From CAYNRE01 sp964399535 (lineage in GTDB: Bacteria; Planctomycetota; Planctomycetia; Pirellulales; CAYNRE01): a DNA stretch of 59,040 nt. This document shows, one piece after another, positions 9,596 to 18,483 of the stretch (position 1 is the first letter of the stretch; every line of letters starts with the position of its first letter). The DNA lies in assembly GCA_964399535.1 (NCBI GenBank), contig CAYNRE010000034.1, positions 1 to 59,040 on the forward strand. The letters are read 5' to 3'. Position numbers and translations under genes: made by a program. A model generated the notes under the pieces. It did no database searches, was not told where the DNA came from, and saw only the letters and a list, made by a program, of their open reading frames with translations.

Positions 9596-12500
9596 GCCGG
9601 AAAGCCAGCCGGCCCCATCCCCGGTTGCCAAACCGGGCGATTTAGACAGGTTCGTGGTGGCTTTTCATGAAGCACTGTTGCTCAACCAGCAAACCGAGCC
9701 GATCGAAGACGAATTTTGCCAACTTGCTCCGGGTTCACGGTCTGAGCTAGAGCGAACGAAGCGAGTTCTAGCGGGTTTGGCTCACGCGCGCAAGGTAGTC
9801 CCGTCCCCTCGGCAAGCCATCGTGGACGAGTTCTCGTCCTCCTGGGCGGATTTCAGTTCACCAGCCTCGCTCGAATCGGGTATCCCGAGTCTACGCCGCC
9901 TGGGACGGTTCGAAATTGAACGTGAACTTGGGCGAGGCGGCCTGGGTGTGGTCTTCTTGGCCTACGATCCCACGTTGCGTCGCCAGGTAGCCTTGAAAGT
10001 GCCGCGCCCCGAGACGCTGGTGACCGAGGCCGTGCACTCCCGGTTCCAGCGAGAAGCATTGGCCGCTGCCCGTTTGACGCACCCGAACCTGGTGCCGGTT
10101 TACGAAGTTGGACAGGCCGGTCCGATTACCTACATCGTCGGTGCTTACTGCCAGGGATCCAACCTGGCCGAATGGCTGCAAGACCCGTGTCGGTCCTTCG
10201 AGACACGCCAGGCCGTCACGCTTGTCCGCGACTTGGCCCGCGCCGTGCACTATGCCCACACTCAGGGGGTGCTGCATCGCGACCTTAAGCCGAGCAACAT
10301 ACTGCTGGTACCTCCGGATAATTCAGGCGACGAAGTGTCACCGCAGGTCGATCGCGTCAAGGAATGGACACCCAAGCTAGTAGACTTTGGGCTAGCCAGA
10401 TTCACAGATTCCGTGGGTGACGTTACCCAGACTGGGATAGCACTGGGCACGCCTTCCTATATGTCTCCGGAACAAGCGCGTGGTGCCATCGGCGAAATCG
10501 GAGTGGCGACCGACGTTTACGGGCTGGGCGCGGTGCTCTTTGAGTTGTTGGTCGGATCCGCGCCGTTCCGAGGGCCCTCGGACGTGGACGTGCTTCGCCA
10601 GGTGGTTTCCGAAGTCCCCCCACGGCCGCGGCTGCAGGTGCCCTCGATTCCCCGCGACCTTGAGGCGATTTGCCTCAAATGCCTAGAGAAGCAACCAAAA
10701 CACCGCTATTCGTCGGCGGCGGAGTTGGCTGACGATCTGGAGCGGTTTCTGGCCGGCGACCCCACCCAGGCGCGCCCCCTGCGGCCCTGGGCGCGGGCCG
10801 GTCGATGGGTGAAGCGGCGACCCTACGTTGCAACTACGTGGCTGGTCATTCTGCTAGCGACGAGCGCAGTGGCCGGCCTAGGCTGGCTTTACGCCAGCTC
10901 ATTGCGAGATACCCTCAACCGTGAGCAGCAATTCGTCCGTCGCCTAGAGGCCCAGGCCGATGAACTCCGGGTTGCCGCCTTCCCCGGCGAGATGCAACGG
11001 GCGCAGGCACTCGCGTCGGAGGGCGCGCTGATCAAAGCCGCGGAAGCGCTGTCCCGCTGTCGCCCCAGCAATGGCGACCTCGGACTCCTCTTCGCCTGGA
11101 AACTCTTGAAACAGAAGACTGACCGCCGGATCCCTCATTGGTCGGGGCACACTGGTGAAGTGTACGCCGTTGCGTTCTCTCCGGACGGTCTGCGGTTGGC
11201 CTCGGCCGGCCAGGACCGCACCGTGCGTTTGTGGGACGTTCAACCGAGCCGCCTCGAATTGCAACAGACGCTCGAGGGCCACGCAGGTGAAGTCAACTCG
11301 GTCTGCTTTACCCCTGACGGTCGGTGGTTGTACTCGGTGGACGACTCTGGCGAACTGCGCCAGTGGGACGCGGCAACCGGCAAAGGACTAGGCTTGCCCA
11401 CCCGGCTCCTGGGGCGAGGCTGGGGCCTGACCATTTCCCCGAATGGTCGCCGACTTTGGTGCATCGTCAACCAGCATAGTGGGATCACGAATCGTCCACA
11501 CTATTGGACCATCAGCGAGACGGGACAACTCTTGGATGCACGAACCATCGACGTTGTCGCCGATTGTCTGCTGCCGATCGACGACGAGCAGATTTTTGGC
11601 TGCAGCGCTCGAGGCGCAGCAGTTTTCTCGTCGGCAGCCGATGGTGGCGTGCAAATCACTAAGCTTTCGGGGGAGTGGCCCCCCACCTGCCTTGCCAGCG
11701 AACCAAGCGGAGCTCTGGTGGCGATCGGCACACTCTTAGGTGACCTAGTGAATTGGAGCCGTGAGAGGTCAGAGCCCACAAATAGCTGGCCCGGGCATAC
11801 AACGAACGTCGAAGCCTTGGCGTTCTGCCTTCAAGGTCAGTTACTAGCGTCCGCAGCTCGAGATGGCCGAATTCGACTTTGGGACTTCGCGACAGGTGGT
11901 CCTTTGGACAGTATTCCTACTGGTGCTGAACGGCTGTGGTCGTTGGCGGCCTCTCCGGATACCAATTCACTTGTCGCCGCGGGCAGCGATGGAGGGCTGC
12001 ACGTCTGGTCGCACAATGAGCCTCTCCATGCCTGCTGGACGCAATGGTCACTGTCACTTGAAGAGCCCCCGGAGTCGTGCACGTTCAACCACGATGCCAG
12101 CCGCCTTCTCGTGCAGACACGCAATTCCCAGCTGTCCAATGGACCAGTCGCGCGTTTTAAAGTGATCGATTGGGACTCGCCTCATCGCATTATCGATGCC
12201 CCAGCACCCGACGACATCCACTGCGCCGACTGGTCGAGCGATCAAAACCTGCTGGTCGTCGAGACGCAATCCGGCCGGGTCCACGCCTGGGATGTGACGG
12301 CCGATACCCTGGTGCCTGTGGCCGAGCTGGAACTCGATCCGGCTAGTCACAACCGGTACGGCGAGCAGCATGCGATCGGACTTTCTAGGAATCCTTGGCT
12401 GGCGGTCGGACCGGTCCAGGGGAAGTTACAGGTCATCGATCTCCGTTCAGGGCGGGTCGTATGGGACACCCTGCTGGCTGGAGGACAGCTCGTCCTACAT

Positions 12501-12950
12501 GCCACGTCTGGCGGTGACGCGATCGCGGCCTTGGACTCAAGCGGAATCTTTACGAGCTTGTCGACAGACACAGGACAGCTGCTGAGCCGCATTCAACACA
12601 TGGCTACGTCGTCCGTAGGCAGTCTCTCCACCGGAAATTCGACCCTGGCGCTATCGGCTGGTCGGATGCTAGCGGTTTATGATCTGGTTACCGGAAGGCA
12701 ACTTCAGCAAATCGCCTTCGACACTACCATTCGAAACGTTGCCTTTGCCCCGACGCAGGACGCGGTCGCCGTGCGCTGCGATGATCACACCATTCGGCTG
12801 CATGACTTAAGAACTGGACACGAGATTCTGCGCCTACCTGGCTTACACGGCGGATACGCCTTGAAATTCACTCCGGACGGACGCAACCTCCGCACCATCG
12901 GCCTCGAACGTTGGGGCCTGCAAGCTCGCGAGTGGCGCGTTCCCGAGTAG
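9570..12950 (+). CDS. Membrane Ser/Thr protein kinase with WD40 repeats
   Basis: A 1126-residue PknB-type kinase. I chose the ATG at 9570 rather than an in-frame ATG at 9507, because it leaves only a short overlap with the sigma gene. The kinase domain spans about 113-395: glycine loop LGRGGLGVVFLA (119-131), lysine K143, catalytic loop HRDLKPSN (236-243), DFG (272-274), activation segment GTPSYMSPEQA. All key residues are present, so it should be active. One transmembrane helix (about 419-441, WLVILLATSAVAGLGWLY) is followed by WD40 repeats from about 520 to the end, for example AVAFSPDGLRLASAGQDRTV. If the kinase is cytoplasmic, the propeller lies across the membrane and may act as a sensor. 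Coupling to the upstream sigma factor suggests one signal-transduction unit. Confidence 0.9.
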   Translation: MDRPTDQDEPESQPAPSPVAKPGDLDRFVVAFHEALLLNQQTEPIEDEFCQLAPGSRSELERTKRVLAGLAHARKVVPSPRQAIVDEFSSSWADFSSPASLESGIPSLRRLGRFEIERELGRGGLGVVFLAYDPTLRRQVALKVPRPETLVTEAVHSRFQREALAAARLTHPNLVPVYEVGQAGPITYIVGAYCQGSNLAEWLQDPCRSFETRQAVTLVRDLARAVHYAHTQGVLHRDLKPSNILLVPPDNSGDEVSPQVDRVKEWTPKLVDFGLARFTDSVGDVTQTGIALGTPSYMSPEQARGAIGEIGVATDVYGLGAVLFELLVGSAPFRGPSDVDVLRQVVSEVPPRPRLQVPSIPRDLEAICLKCLEKQPKHRYSSAAELADDLERFLAGDPTQARPLRPWARAGRWVKRRPYVATTWLVILLATSAVAGLGWLYASSLRDTLNREQQFVRRLEAQADELRVAAFPGEMQRAQALASEGALIKAAEALSRCRPSNGDLGLLFAWKLLKQKTDRRIPHWSGHTGEVYAVAFSPDGLRLASAGQDRTVRLWDVQPSRLELQQTLEGHAGEVNSVCFTPDGRWLYSVDDSGELRQWDAATGKGLGLPTRLLGRGWGLTISPNGRRLWCIVNQHSGITNRPHYWTISETGQLLDARTIDVVADCLLPIDDEQIFGCSARGAAVFSSAADGGVQITKLSGEWPPTCLASEPSGALVAIGTLLGDLVNWSRERSEPTNSWPGHTTNVEALAFCLQGQLLASAARDGRIRLWDFATGGPLDSIPTGAERLWSLAASPDTNSLVAAGSDGGLHVWSHNEPLHACWTQWSLSLEEPPESCTFNHDASRLLVQTRNSQLSNGPVARFKVIDWDSPHRIIDAPAPDDIHCADWSSDQNLLVVETQSGRVHAWDVTADTLVPVAELELDPASHNRYGEQHAIGLSRNPWLAVGPVQGKLQVIDLRSGRVVWDTLLAGGQLVLHATSGGDAIAALDSSGIFTSLSTDTGQLLSRIQHMATSSVGSLSTGNSTLALSAGRMLAVYDLVTGRQLQQIAFDTTIRNVAFAPTQDAVAVRCDDHTIRLHDLRTGHEILRLPGLHGGYALKFTPDGRNLRTIGLERWGLQAREWRVPE

Positions 12951-13124
12951 CAACGGCCCCATGGCGGCGTAACAATCGCGAACCATCGGCGTGAGTCTCC
13001 CGCTACCCGGCCGTCGCGTCGATCGGTGCTGCTGGTTTCGTGGGGCATGGCAACTTCACTCCGACCGACCGCGCCGCGAGAGGTGCCAGCCAGCGTCGGC
13101 AAGTGCGGTACTCCTGGGGGCTGC
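12951..13124. other. Short intergenic gap
   Basis: No gene, RNA or repeat is recognised between the kinase stop and the stranded integrase tail. Confidence 0.4.
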
Positions 13125-13383
13125 TCACGAATCTACCGTGGGCCACCGGTCGCCCGGAGAGAGTAGCTTGGCCAACCGGTCGCGGTCGGCCTCGGACAGA
13201 CCCCGCAGGGCTTCAGCCAGGGCCGCTACAGGGTCGGCAGCCGGACCAGTCGCTGGGCCGGTCGCCAGTGTGATTTTGTGGGCTCCAGACTGGCCGGCGG
13301 ACGCGTCGCCCCGTGCGCCGAGTGCGCCGGATTTTGCGCCGCTTTCGGGCTGAGAAGCCATTTTCCCCTTGGTTTTCAAGGGG
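13125..13383 (-). pseudogene. Stranded integrase C-terminal tail
   Basis: The minus-strand frame, read away from the core at 13384-13405, encodes PLKTKGKMASQPES and ends with ADPVAALAEALRGLSEADRD before a stop at 13125-13127. This is the same tail as at 54377-54624, where PPKTKGKTALHS leads to ADPVAALAEALRGLSEADRE. By analogy with the tRNA-Ala element it is the distal end of an integrase gene whose attachment core recombined. No integrase body lies on the other side; RHS-type sequence does. It is therefore the scar of an island that is lost, rearranged or outside the window. The frame could start at 13406, but no independent start signal is convincing. Confidence 0.6.
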
Positions 13384-13405
13384 TGTTCGAGTCTTGTATC
13401 GCCCA
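13384..13405 (+). repeat. Putative attachment core (tRNA 3'-end-like)
   Basis: GTTCGAGTCTTGTATCGCCC plus AC reads as T-loop TTCGAGT, a T-stem strand, acceptor strand ATCGCCC and discriminator A. The parent tRNA would start GGGCGAT, which fits several bacterial tRNAs, and it is not in this window. In minus-strand translation it gives VGDTRLEH, matching the phase and spacing of VEDRGLE in the tRNA-Ala core. Confidence 0.45.
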
Positions 13406-13410
13406 CTGGA

Positions 13411-14140
13411 ATGACAGGCGCGGGCGCTTCGCCTACGACGTATACCTACGATCAGGCAGGTAACACCCGTTCGCGCCGGCCCACAGGCGGCACTGCCGCC
13501 ACCTTCACCTGGGACGACCAGAACCGGCTCAAGGTGTGGACCGACGGCTCAGTTCGGTCCACCCTTTCGTATAATGCCGATGGCCAGCGGATGCATCTCG
13601 ACCGCACCCCGGGGGCCGATTTCCGCTGGGTAGCAACCGAGCCTGGGCCACAGGCGTGGCCCGTGCGAAGGGCGGTAGTCTGGTTTCCATCTTAGTGGAA
13701 ACCGGCAAGATCGATGGCACGCTCGAGACCGATACGCTCGAGCCGCTGGTCTATGGCAACCTGGTCAGCCGGCGGCGGCTGTCCGGCGGCAACTGGGTGC
13801 CGCTGTACCCGGTGTACGATATCCTGGGCAGCACCGACCGCGAGATCGCCGCCAACGGCACCGGCGAGGTGAACCAGTTCCTCTACACGGCCTTCGGCGA
13901 GCTGTTGAGCGAGGCCAGCCTGAGCGCGCCGACCAACTGGCGGCTGGGTGGCACTGGCGAGCTGCCCGAACCGAAGGCTTGTACTCTTGCTCAGGGTGCC
14001 GCTGGCATTGCCAGTGTTAGGGTTGGACAGATTCTGGGGTTGTCGATGCAATCACGTGAATCCCTACCCGGCCGAGCACTGGTGGAACCAGTGGCACCCG
14101 AAACAACAGCACAAGCCTTCGATGGCAATCAGCTGACAGT
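13411..14140 (+). pseudogene. Decayed RHS/YD-repeat protein, 3' end
   Basis: Two overlapping frames together read as the core of a planctomycete-type RHS protein. The first (to 13695) has TYDQAGNTRSRRPTGG and LSYNADGQRMHLDRTPG; the second (from about 13690) has LVYGNLVSRRRLSGGNW, DILGSTDREIAANG and FLYTAFGELLSEASL. The shift near 13640-13690 is a frameshift, and the region after about 13960 loses the usual GRF-DPIG sequence, so both the core end and any toxin tip are degraded. The 5' part is absent and the gene abuts the attachment scar at 13405. Intact RHS proteins are secreted polymorphic toxins or surface proteins; this copy is not functional as it stands. Confidence 0.7.
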
Positions 14141-14298
14141 GCCACCCAGCCGAGTGAAGCCCTGTCGCAAGAATCACTGGCAAACTTTTACGGCGAGAAA
14201 TCGCCTTTGCGTGTGCGATACGTTCGGGATCGGACGGCCGGTGGCAAACGGCCCTCAAACGATCACGACATTGAACCCCTAGATGGAGTGTAATAACG

Positions 14299-14862
14299 AT
14301 GTCAATCGCAACTGCCCCGGAAGCATTTGTGTTTATGAAAGTCGGCAATCATGCTGGCGAGACGTTTGAACAAATCCTTGATCGCAAGAACAAAGAGTTC
14401 AAGAAGACGGGACGGCTTTTTTGGGGTTATGGCGGAACAGCTTGCCATCCGGTCACACAAGTTCAGCCTTTCGCACGAAGGGTGATCGAGAAGCATGGCT
14501 CGATCTATCTGTTAATGGAGCCGATCAATTCCAATTCTGATCCAGACGTTGTTCCCGCGACTGAGTATTCGCGGGACGGCGTTGTCTGGACACCGATCCC
14601 CGAGGGAATTCAAGTGACCGGTTCCCGCTATGCGCTGGTGCTAGACGAGATTGTTCCCAGCGATTTGACAGTTTCGCCAGATGAGTTCGTTGTCGGTGTC
14701 GGCCCGAGTCGGGGAAAGAAAGCCGGCGAGTATCTACAAGGCAGGATCGACAAGGCGTGCCTATGTAGAGACGAGGCCAGCGCGGCCGGCGCAACGGAAG
14801 GGCACAAGCAAATCAAGTACATGGCAAAGCTACAAGAACCGTTCGCAGTGCTGTTGAAGTGA
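14299..14862 (+). CDS. Unknown 187-residue protein downstream of RHS relic
   Basis: An intact frame with GGAG about 10 bases before the ATG. I do not recognise the family. Visible features are an N-terminal KVGNHAGETFEQILDRKNKE helix, a glycine/aromatic FWGYGGTACHP motif, a VQPFARRVIEKHGSIYLLME segment and a central region with ATEYSRDGVVWTPIPEGIQV. No signal peptide or membrane helix is seen, so it is probably cytoplasmic. Its position right after an RHS C-terminal region is where immunity genes for RHS toxins normally sit, so an orphan immunity protein is one possibility; an unrelated housekeeping gene is another. Confidence 0.6.
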   Translation: MSIATAPEAFVFMKVGNHAGETFEQILDRKNKEFKKTGRLFWGYGGTACHPVTQVQPFARRVIEKHGSIYLLMEPINSNSDPDVVPATEYSRDGVVWTPIPEGIQVTGSRYALVLDEIVPSDLTVSPDEFVVGVGPSRGKKAGEYLQGRIDKACLCRDEASAAGATEGHKQIKYMAKLQEPFAVLLK

Positions 14863-14987
14863 TTGCGGCCGGGTGGCATGGCCACTGTGCTATCCCATAG
14901 TGGCCATGTTTCAGGATTCTCGTGCGTGGGCACGGCGAGCACGGGCTGGCCACCCCCGGCGGGAGAGCCGCACGCCGAGCGCTCCGG

Positions 14988-16322
14988 TTATCGCTCTGCG
15001 TGCCGCCGTACTCCTTCCAGCGCCCCGGCGACCATGGTCGGGCCCAAGGTTTCGCCGTAGAAGCTTACGCTCGATTCGTATCCGCCGCCGTGATACTGGT
15101 CGGCCGGCAGCATGTAGCTGATCCAGACGTCGGCCAGGCCGCCGATCACCGCGTGCTGGGCCCCGGTCAGCTGCTCGGCCTCGCGCTTAATCTCCAGCCC
15201 CAGCGACGCCGCCATTTCGCCGGGGATGCCGATTACCAACAGCTCGCCCAGCCGTAGCGAGACGCTATCGACCTGGGCCGGGAACAAAACGGGCAGCATC
15301 TCGGTGAGCAGCTTTTCGCTCAGCCCGTATTCCTCGCCCCCGGTCTTCATGAAGTCGGGATGCCAACATCGCTCGGGCAGCGCGATCGTGTGGGCGTGGT
15401 ACGCAAACGCCGCCTCGGCGGCCGTCGCCGTTTCGCGCCATTGGCCAAAGGCCACCACGCCCAGGTCGCGGCCGTAGCGCTCGGCCCGCTCCCAGCGGCT
15501 TTCGCCCGCGTCGGGCCGGCCGACCGGTGCTTGGTCTCCCTCGGCCCCGTTGCAATACATGGCGGTCACGCCCTGACCAATGAGCGACTCGAGCGTGCGC
15601 TGCAGGTGCCCGGGCCAGCCCCCGGAAAACAGCATGTCGTCGGCCGCCAGGAAGGTGGGATGGGCGGTAAAATTCACCAGCACGACCAGCGGCCGGCCGT
15701 CGCGCGTGTCGATGCGGGTCAGGGTCAGTTCGTCGTCGGTCACCGGGCCGCCGCGGCGGTTGCGGTTCCAACCCTTGATCTCGCTACTCGAGGTGCCCAC
15801 CGTTACCGGCACCAGGCGGCTCTCGGCCTCGCGCACCACCTGGTCGAGCCGCTGCATGAGAAACTCGTAGACCCGGGCATTGAACAGGCCCAATTGCGGC
15901 ACCTGGAAGGTGTTCTGCGGATTGAGGGCGTTCATCTCGATGCTGGTGTGCGAGTGGCTGGCCAACAGCATCATTCGGTCGGCGGTCCAGCCGGCGTCGG
16001 AGAGCAGTTCAACCAGGGCGGGCTTCAGCGGTGGCGGAAAGCCCAGCAGGTCGGCCGTGACGAGGGCGAATTTCCGCTGCCCGTCGGAGAGGACCAGGGC
16101 CTTGGCAAAAATGCGATCGTGCACGCCCTCGGCGGGCCGATTCATGCGCTCGCCGTAGCCCCCCAGGGGAGCGCGCATTTCCAAGGGGGGCGTAATGTCG
16201 ACGCGGGCCACGCCTGCCCGCAGCTCGGCGGCCGCGGCGCGGTGGGGCGCGACGGCCCCGCAGAGGCTAATCAGCCAGACCCAGCATTCCCACCTGGCCA
16301 TCGCTCGCATTGGCTTGAGCAT
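14988..16322 (-). CDS. Neutral/alkaline ceramidase-like secreted hydrolase
   Basis: A 444-residue protein with a signal peptide (WVWLISLCGAVAPHRAAAA). The mature part opens with RAGVARVDITPPLEM, the hallmark of the neutral ceramidase N-terminal domain. LLASHSHT near residue 125 and VNFTAHPTFL near 220 supply the histidines of the zinc site, and MYCNGAEGDQAP follows. It is shorter than full ceramidases and lacks a separate C-terminal domain, like many bacterial members. The real substrate may be another amide or ester rather than ceramide. AAGGA lies 9 bases before the ATG at 16322. It is divergent from the PQQ-propeller gene. Confidence 0.85.
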   Translation of the reverse strand: MLKPMRAMARWECWVWLISLCGAVAPHRAAAAELRAGVARVDITPPLEMRAPLGGYGERMNRPAEGVHDRIFAKALVLSDGQRKFALVTADLLGFPPPLKPALVELLSDAGWTADRMMLLASHSHTSIEMNALNPQNTFQVPQLGLFNARVYEFLMQRLDQVVREAESRLVPVTVGTSSSEIKGWNRNRRGGPVTDDELTLTRIDTRDGRPLVVLVNFTAHPTFLAADDMLFSGGWPGHLQRTLESLIGQGVTAMYCNGAEGDQAPVGRPDAGESRWERAERYGRDLGVVAFGQWRETATAAEAAFAYHAHTIALPERCWHPDFMKTGGEEYGLSEKLLTEMLPVLFPAQVDSVSLRLGELLVIGIPGEMAASLGLEIKREAEQLTGAQHAVIGGLADVWISYMLPADQYHGGGYESSVSFYGETLGPTMVAGALEGVRRHAER

Positions 16323-16552
16323 CGCAGTCGATCCTTCGGGGTTGGTTCGTTAAGTGGCCGCTTTGCCGGCCCTCTATAATCCCTGCTCGAAAGGCGAAAC
16401 GCCAGCGGCCCCTGGGGCAGCGGCTACCCAGGTTGGGTGCCCTGCCGGTCGGTGCTGGTATACTGGCGGCCAGTTGCCGCCAAACCTTGGGCCCGGCGCC
16501 TACGGGTACCCCTGCGTGTTCGTCCTCTCAACTTGCCAGGACTAGCTCAGCC

Positions 16553-17851
16553 ATGCTCCGCCCACCGATTCGTCTTGCCGTGTTTGCTTGCCTGTTGGGG
16601 TGCTTTGCCGGGGCGCGCTGCTGGGCCGAAAGCCCGGCGGGGTGGCCCCGTTGGCGCGGCCCGCTCGATGCCGGGGCCCTGGAAGGGGGCTCGTTCCCGG
16701 TCGAGCTCGACGAGAGCACCACGCTGTGGCGAACGCCCCTGCCGGGGCGCGGCTGTTCGACCCCCATCGTGCTCGATCGAACCATTTACCTGACGGCGCC
16801 GATCGACGAGAACGACGCCCTGCTGGCGCTGGATTGGAACGGCCAGATCCGGTGGCGAACCACCTTCGGCCGCGAGGTTGCGGGCAAGCACCGCAATGGG
16901 TCGGGGTGCAACGCCTCGCCGGTTACCGATGGCCAGGCGGTTTTCGTCTACTTCAAAAGCGGTACCCTGGCCGCCGTGGAACCGGGGGGCGCCATTCGCT
17001 GGCAAACCAACTTGGTAGAGCGTTTTGGCGAAGATGAGCGCTACTGGGACCACGGTACTTCGCCCGTGTTGACCGACGACCATGTCGTCATGGCTCGAAT
17101 GCACGCCGGCGACTCGTGGTTGGCGGCGTTTGATAAGGCCACGGGGCAGGTTGCCTGGAAGGTGGCGCGGAACTACACCACGCCGCAAGAGTGCGACCAG
17201 TGTTACACCACCCCGCTGGTGCTGTCGTGGCAGGGGAAACAGGCCGTGTTGGTTTGGGGGGCCGAGCACATTACCATACACGACGCGGCCGATGGCCAGG
17301 TGCTTTGGTCCTGCGGCAATTTCAACCCCGCGGCCAACGCCTTGTGGCCGGCGATTGCTACCCCGGTGGTCGTGGGCCAGACGGCGGTCATCTGCTACGG
17401 TCGCAACGACCGCGGCGTTCCGCGGCTGCACGGAATTGGGCTAACCGGCAGCGGCGACGTGACAGAGACCAATCATCTCTGGCAGCGCGACGACGTGGGC
17501 GCGTTCGTGCCGTCGCCCGTCGCTTATCAGGGCCATGTGTACCTGGTTCGCGATCGCGGCGAGGTCGACTGCATCGACCCGGCGTCGGGCAAAACGCTGT
17601 GGACCGATGCCCTGCCGAAGGGCCGACCCAGTTTTTACGCGTCGCCGATAATAGCGGGCGGCCACTTGTACGCCCCGCGTGAAGACGGCATGGTGTTCGT
17701 GGCTGCCGTGGGCCCGGATCGGTTCGAGTTGCTTTCGACGAGCGACCTGCAAGAGCCGGTGATCGGGTCGCCCGTGGCGGTCGAAAACCGCATCCTGATT
17801 CGCGGTGAATCGCATCTGTTTTGCTTCGAGAACCCGGCTTCGGGCCGGTGA
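16553..17851 (+). CDS. Secreted PQQ-like beta-propeller protein
   Basis: A 432-residue protein. I start it at the ATG at 16553, which gives a signal peptide (RLAVFACLLGCFAGARCWA); an earlier in-frame start would place this segment far from the N-terminus. The mature protein begins GWPRWRGPLDAG and carries PQQ/BamB-type propeller blades: LLALDWNGQIRWRTTFG, FKSGTLAAVEPGGAIRWQT and CIDPASGKTLWTDAL. Such proteins are abundant in planctomycetes and act as extracytoplasmic scaffolds or possible quinoprotein-like enzymes. No catalytic calcium/PQQ signature of alcohol dehydrogenases is seen, so a binding role is more likely. It is divergent from the ceramidase-like gene. Confidence 0.85.
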   Translation: MLRPPIRLAVFACLLGCFAGARCWAESPAGWPRWRGPLDAGALEGGSFPVELDESTTLWRTPLPGRGCSTPIVLDRTIYLTAPIDENDALLALDWNGQIRWRTTFGREVAGKHRNGSGCNASPVTDGQAVFVYFKSGTLAAVEPGGAIRWQTNLVERFGEDERYWDHGTSPVLTDDHVVMARMHAGDSWLAAFDKATGQVAWKVARNYTTPQECDQCYTTPLVLSWQGKQAVLVWGAEHITIHDAADGQVLWSCGNFNPAANALWPAIATPVVVGQTAVICYGRNDRGVPRLHGIGLTGSGDVTETNHLWQRDDVGAFVPSPVAYQGHVYLVRDRGEVDCIDPASGKTLWTDALPKGRPSFYASPIIAGGHLYAPREDGMVFVAAVGPDRFELLSTSDLQEPVIGSPVAVENRILIRGESHLFCFENPASGR

Positions 17852-18483
17852 CGCTCGCCCGATGCGCGGCAGAAGGCCAATGCTCGGCGACTTCGGCGAG
17901 GCCAGCAGCTTGGACAGGTCTTGTCTCGTAGGACGGGTCCAGCAGCTGGCCACCGCGTCAGGCTGGCGAGTTCTCGGCGACGGCCGCGATGCCAGCCGCC
18001 CGCCCTGTGCCATCCAACAAGCCATCGATCCCACCGCGGTCGATGGAATGAGAGCACGGCCTTGCGACCCAAGTTGGCAACTCACGGCAGTGCGGCCCAA
18101 GCGAGGGCTCAAGACCGGTCAGCGGTTTCGGTCGAGGTGACCGATGGCACCAAACGTTGCTGACCCAGGACGGTTCGACAGGGGCGCAGTGAGCGTACTG
18201 CGCCTCGATACGATGCGGCCGACGGACTAACCTCGCCCGACGAAGTCGTCACCTAGGATGCAGGAAGTTCGCTCTGCGCGGTATCTCACATCCGCCGGTA
18301 GTTTGCACCTTCCTACTCCGGTCCGCGCCGGGAATGATCGATCGAAGGCTAGCGGTGCTGGATTCATCAGGATTCCTTTGCTCGACCTGGTTCACTAACC
18401 GCGCGGAGCGGCGTAATTCTGCTAGAATCCAAGCCACACTCCAGGCTTCAGCGAGTCATCACTCATACTCGGAGAACGAACGA
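17852..18483. other. Intergenic region, no gene recognised
   Basis: About 630 bases without a convincing gene. The frames on either strand are fragmented and show no family resemblance. The single clear structure is the perfect inverted repeat at 18183-18204. The amidase promoter should lie near the right end; GGAGAA at about 18470-18475 is its ribosome binding site. Confidence 0.45.
18183..18204. repeat. Perfect 8-bp inverted repeat
   Basis: Arms GGCGCAGT (18183-18190) and ACTGCGCC (18197-18204) enclose GAGCGT. There is no T-tract, so a factor-independent terminator is doubtful; it may be an operator. Confidence 0.4.

Noticed and set aside
16547..17431. A long minus-strand frame opposite the PQQ-propeller gene
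   Set aside because: It is a shadow of the plus-strand gene, which has a signal peptide and clear propeller blades; the shadow is Arg/Gly-rich without motifs.
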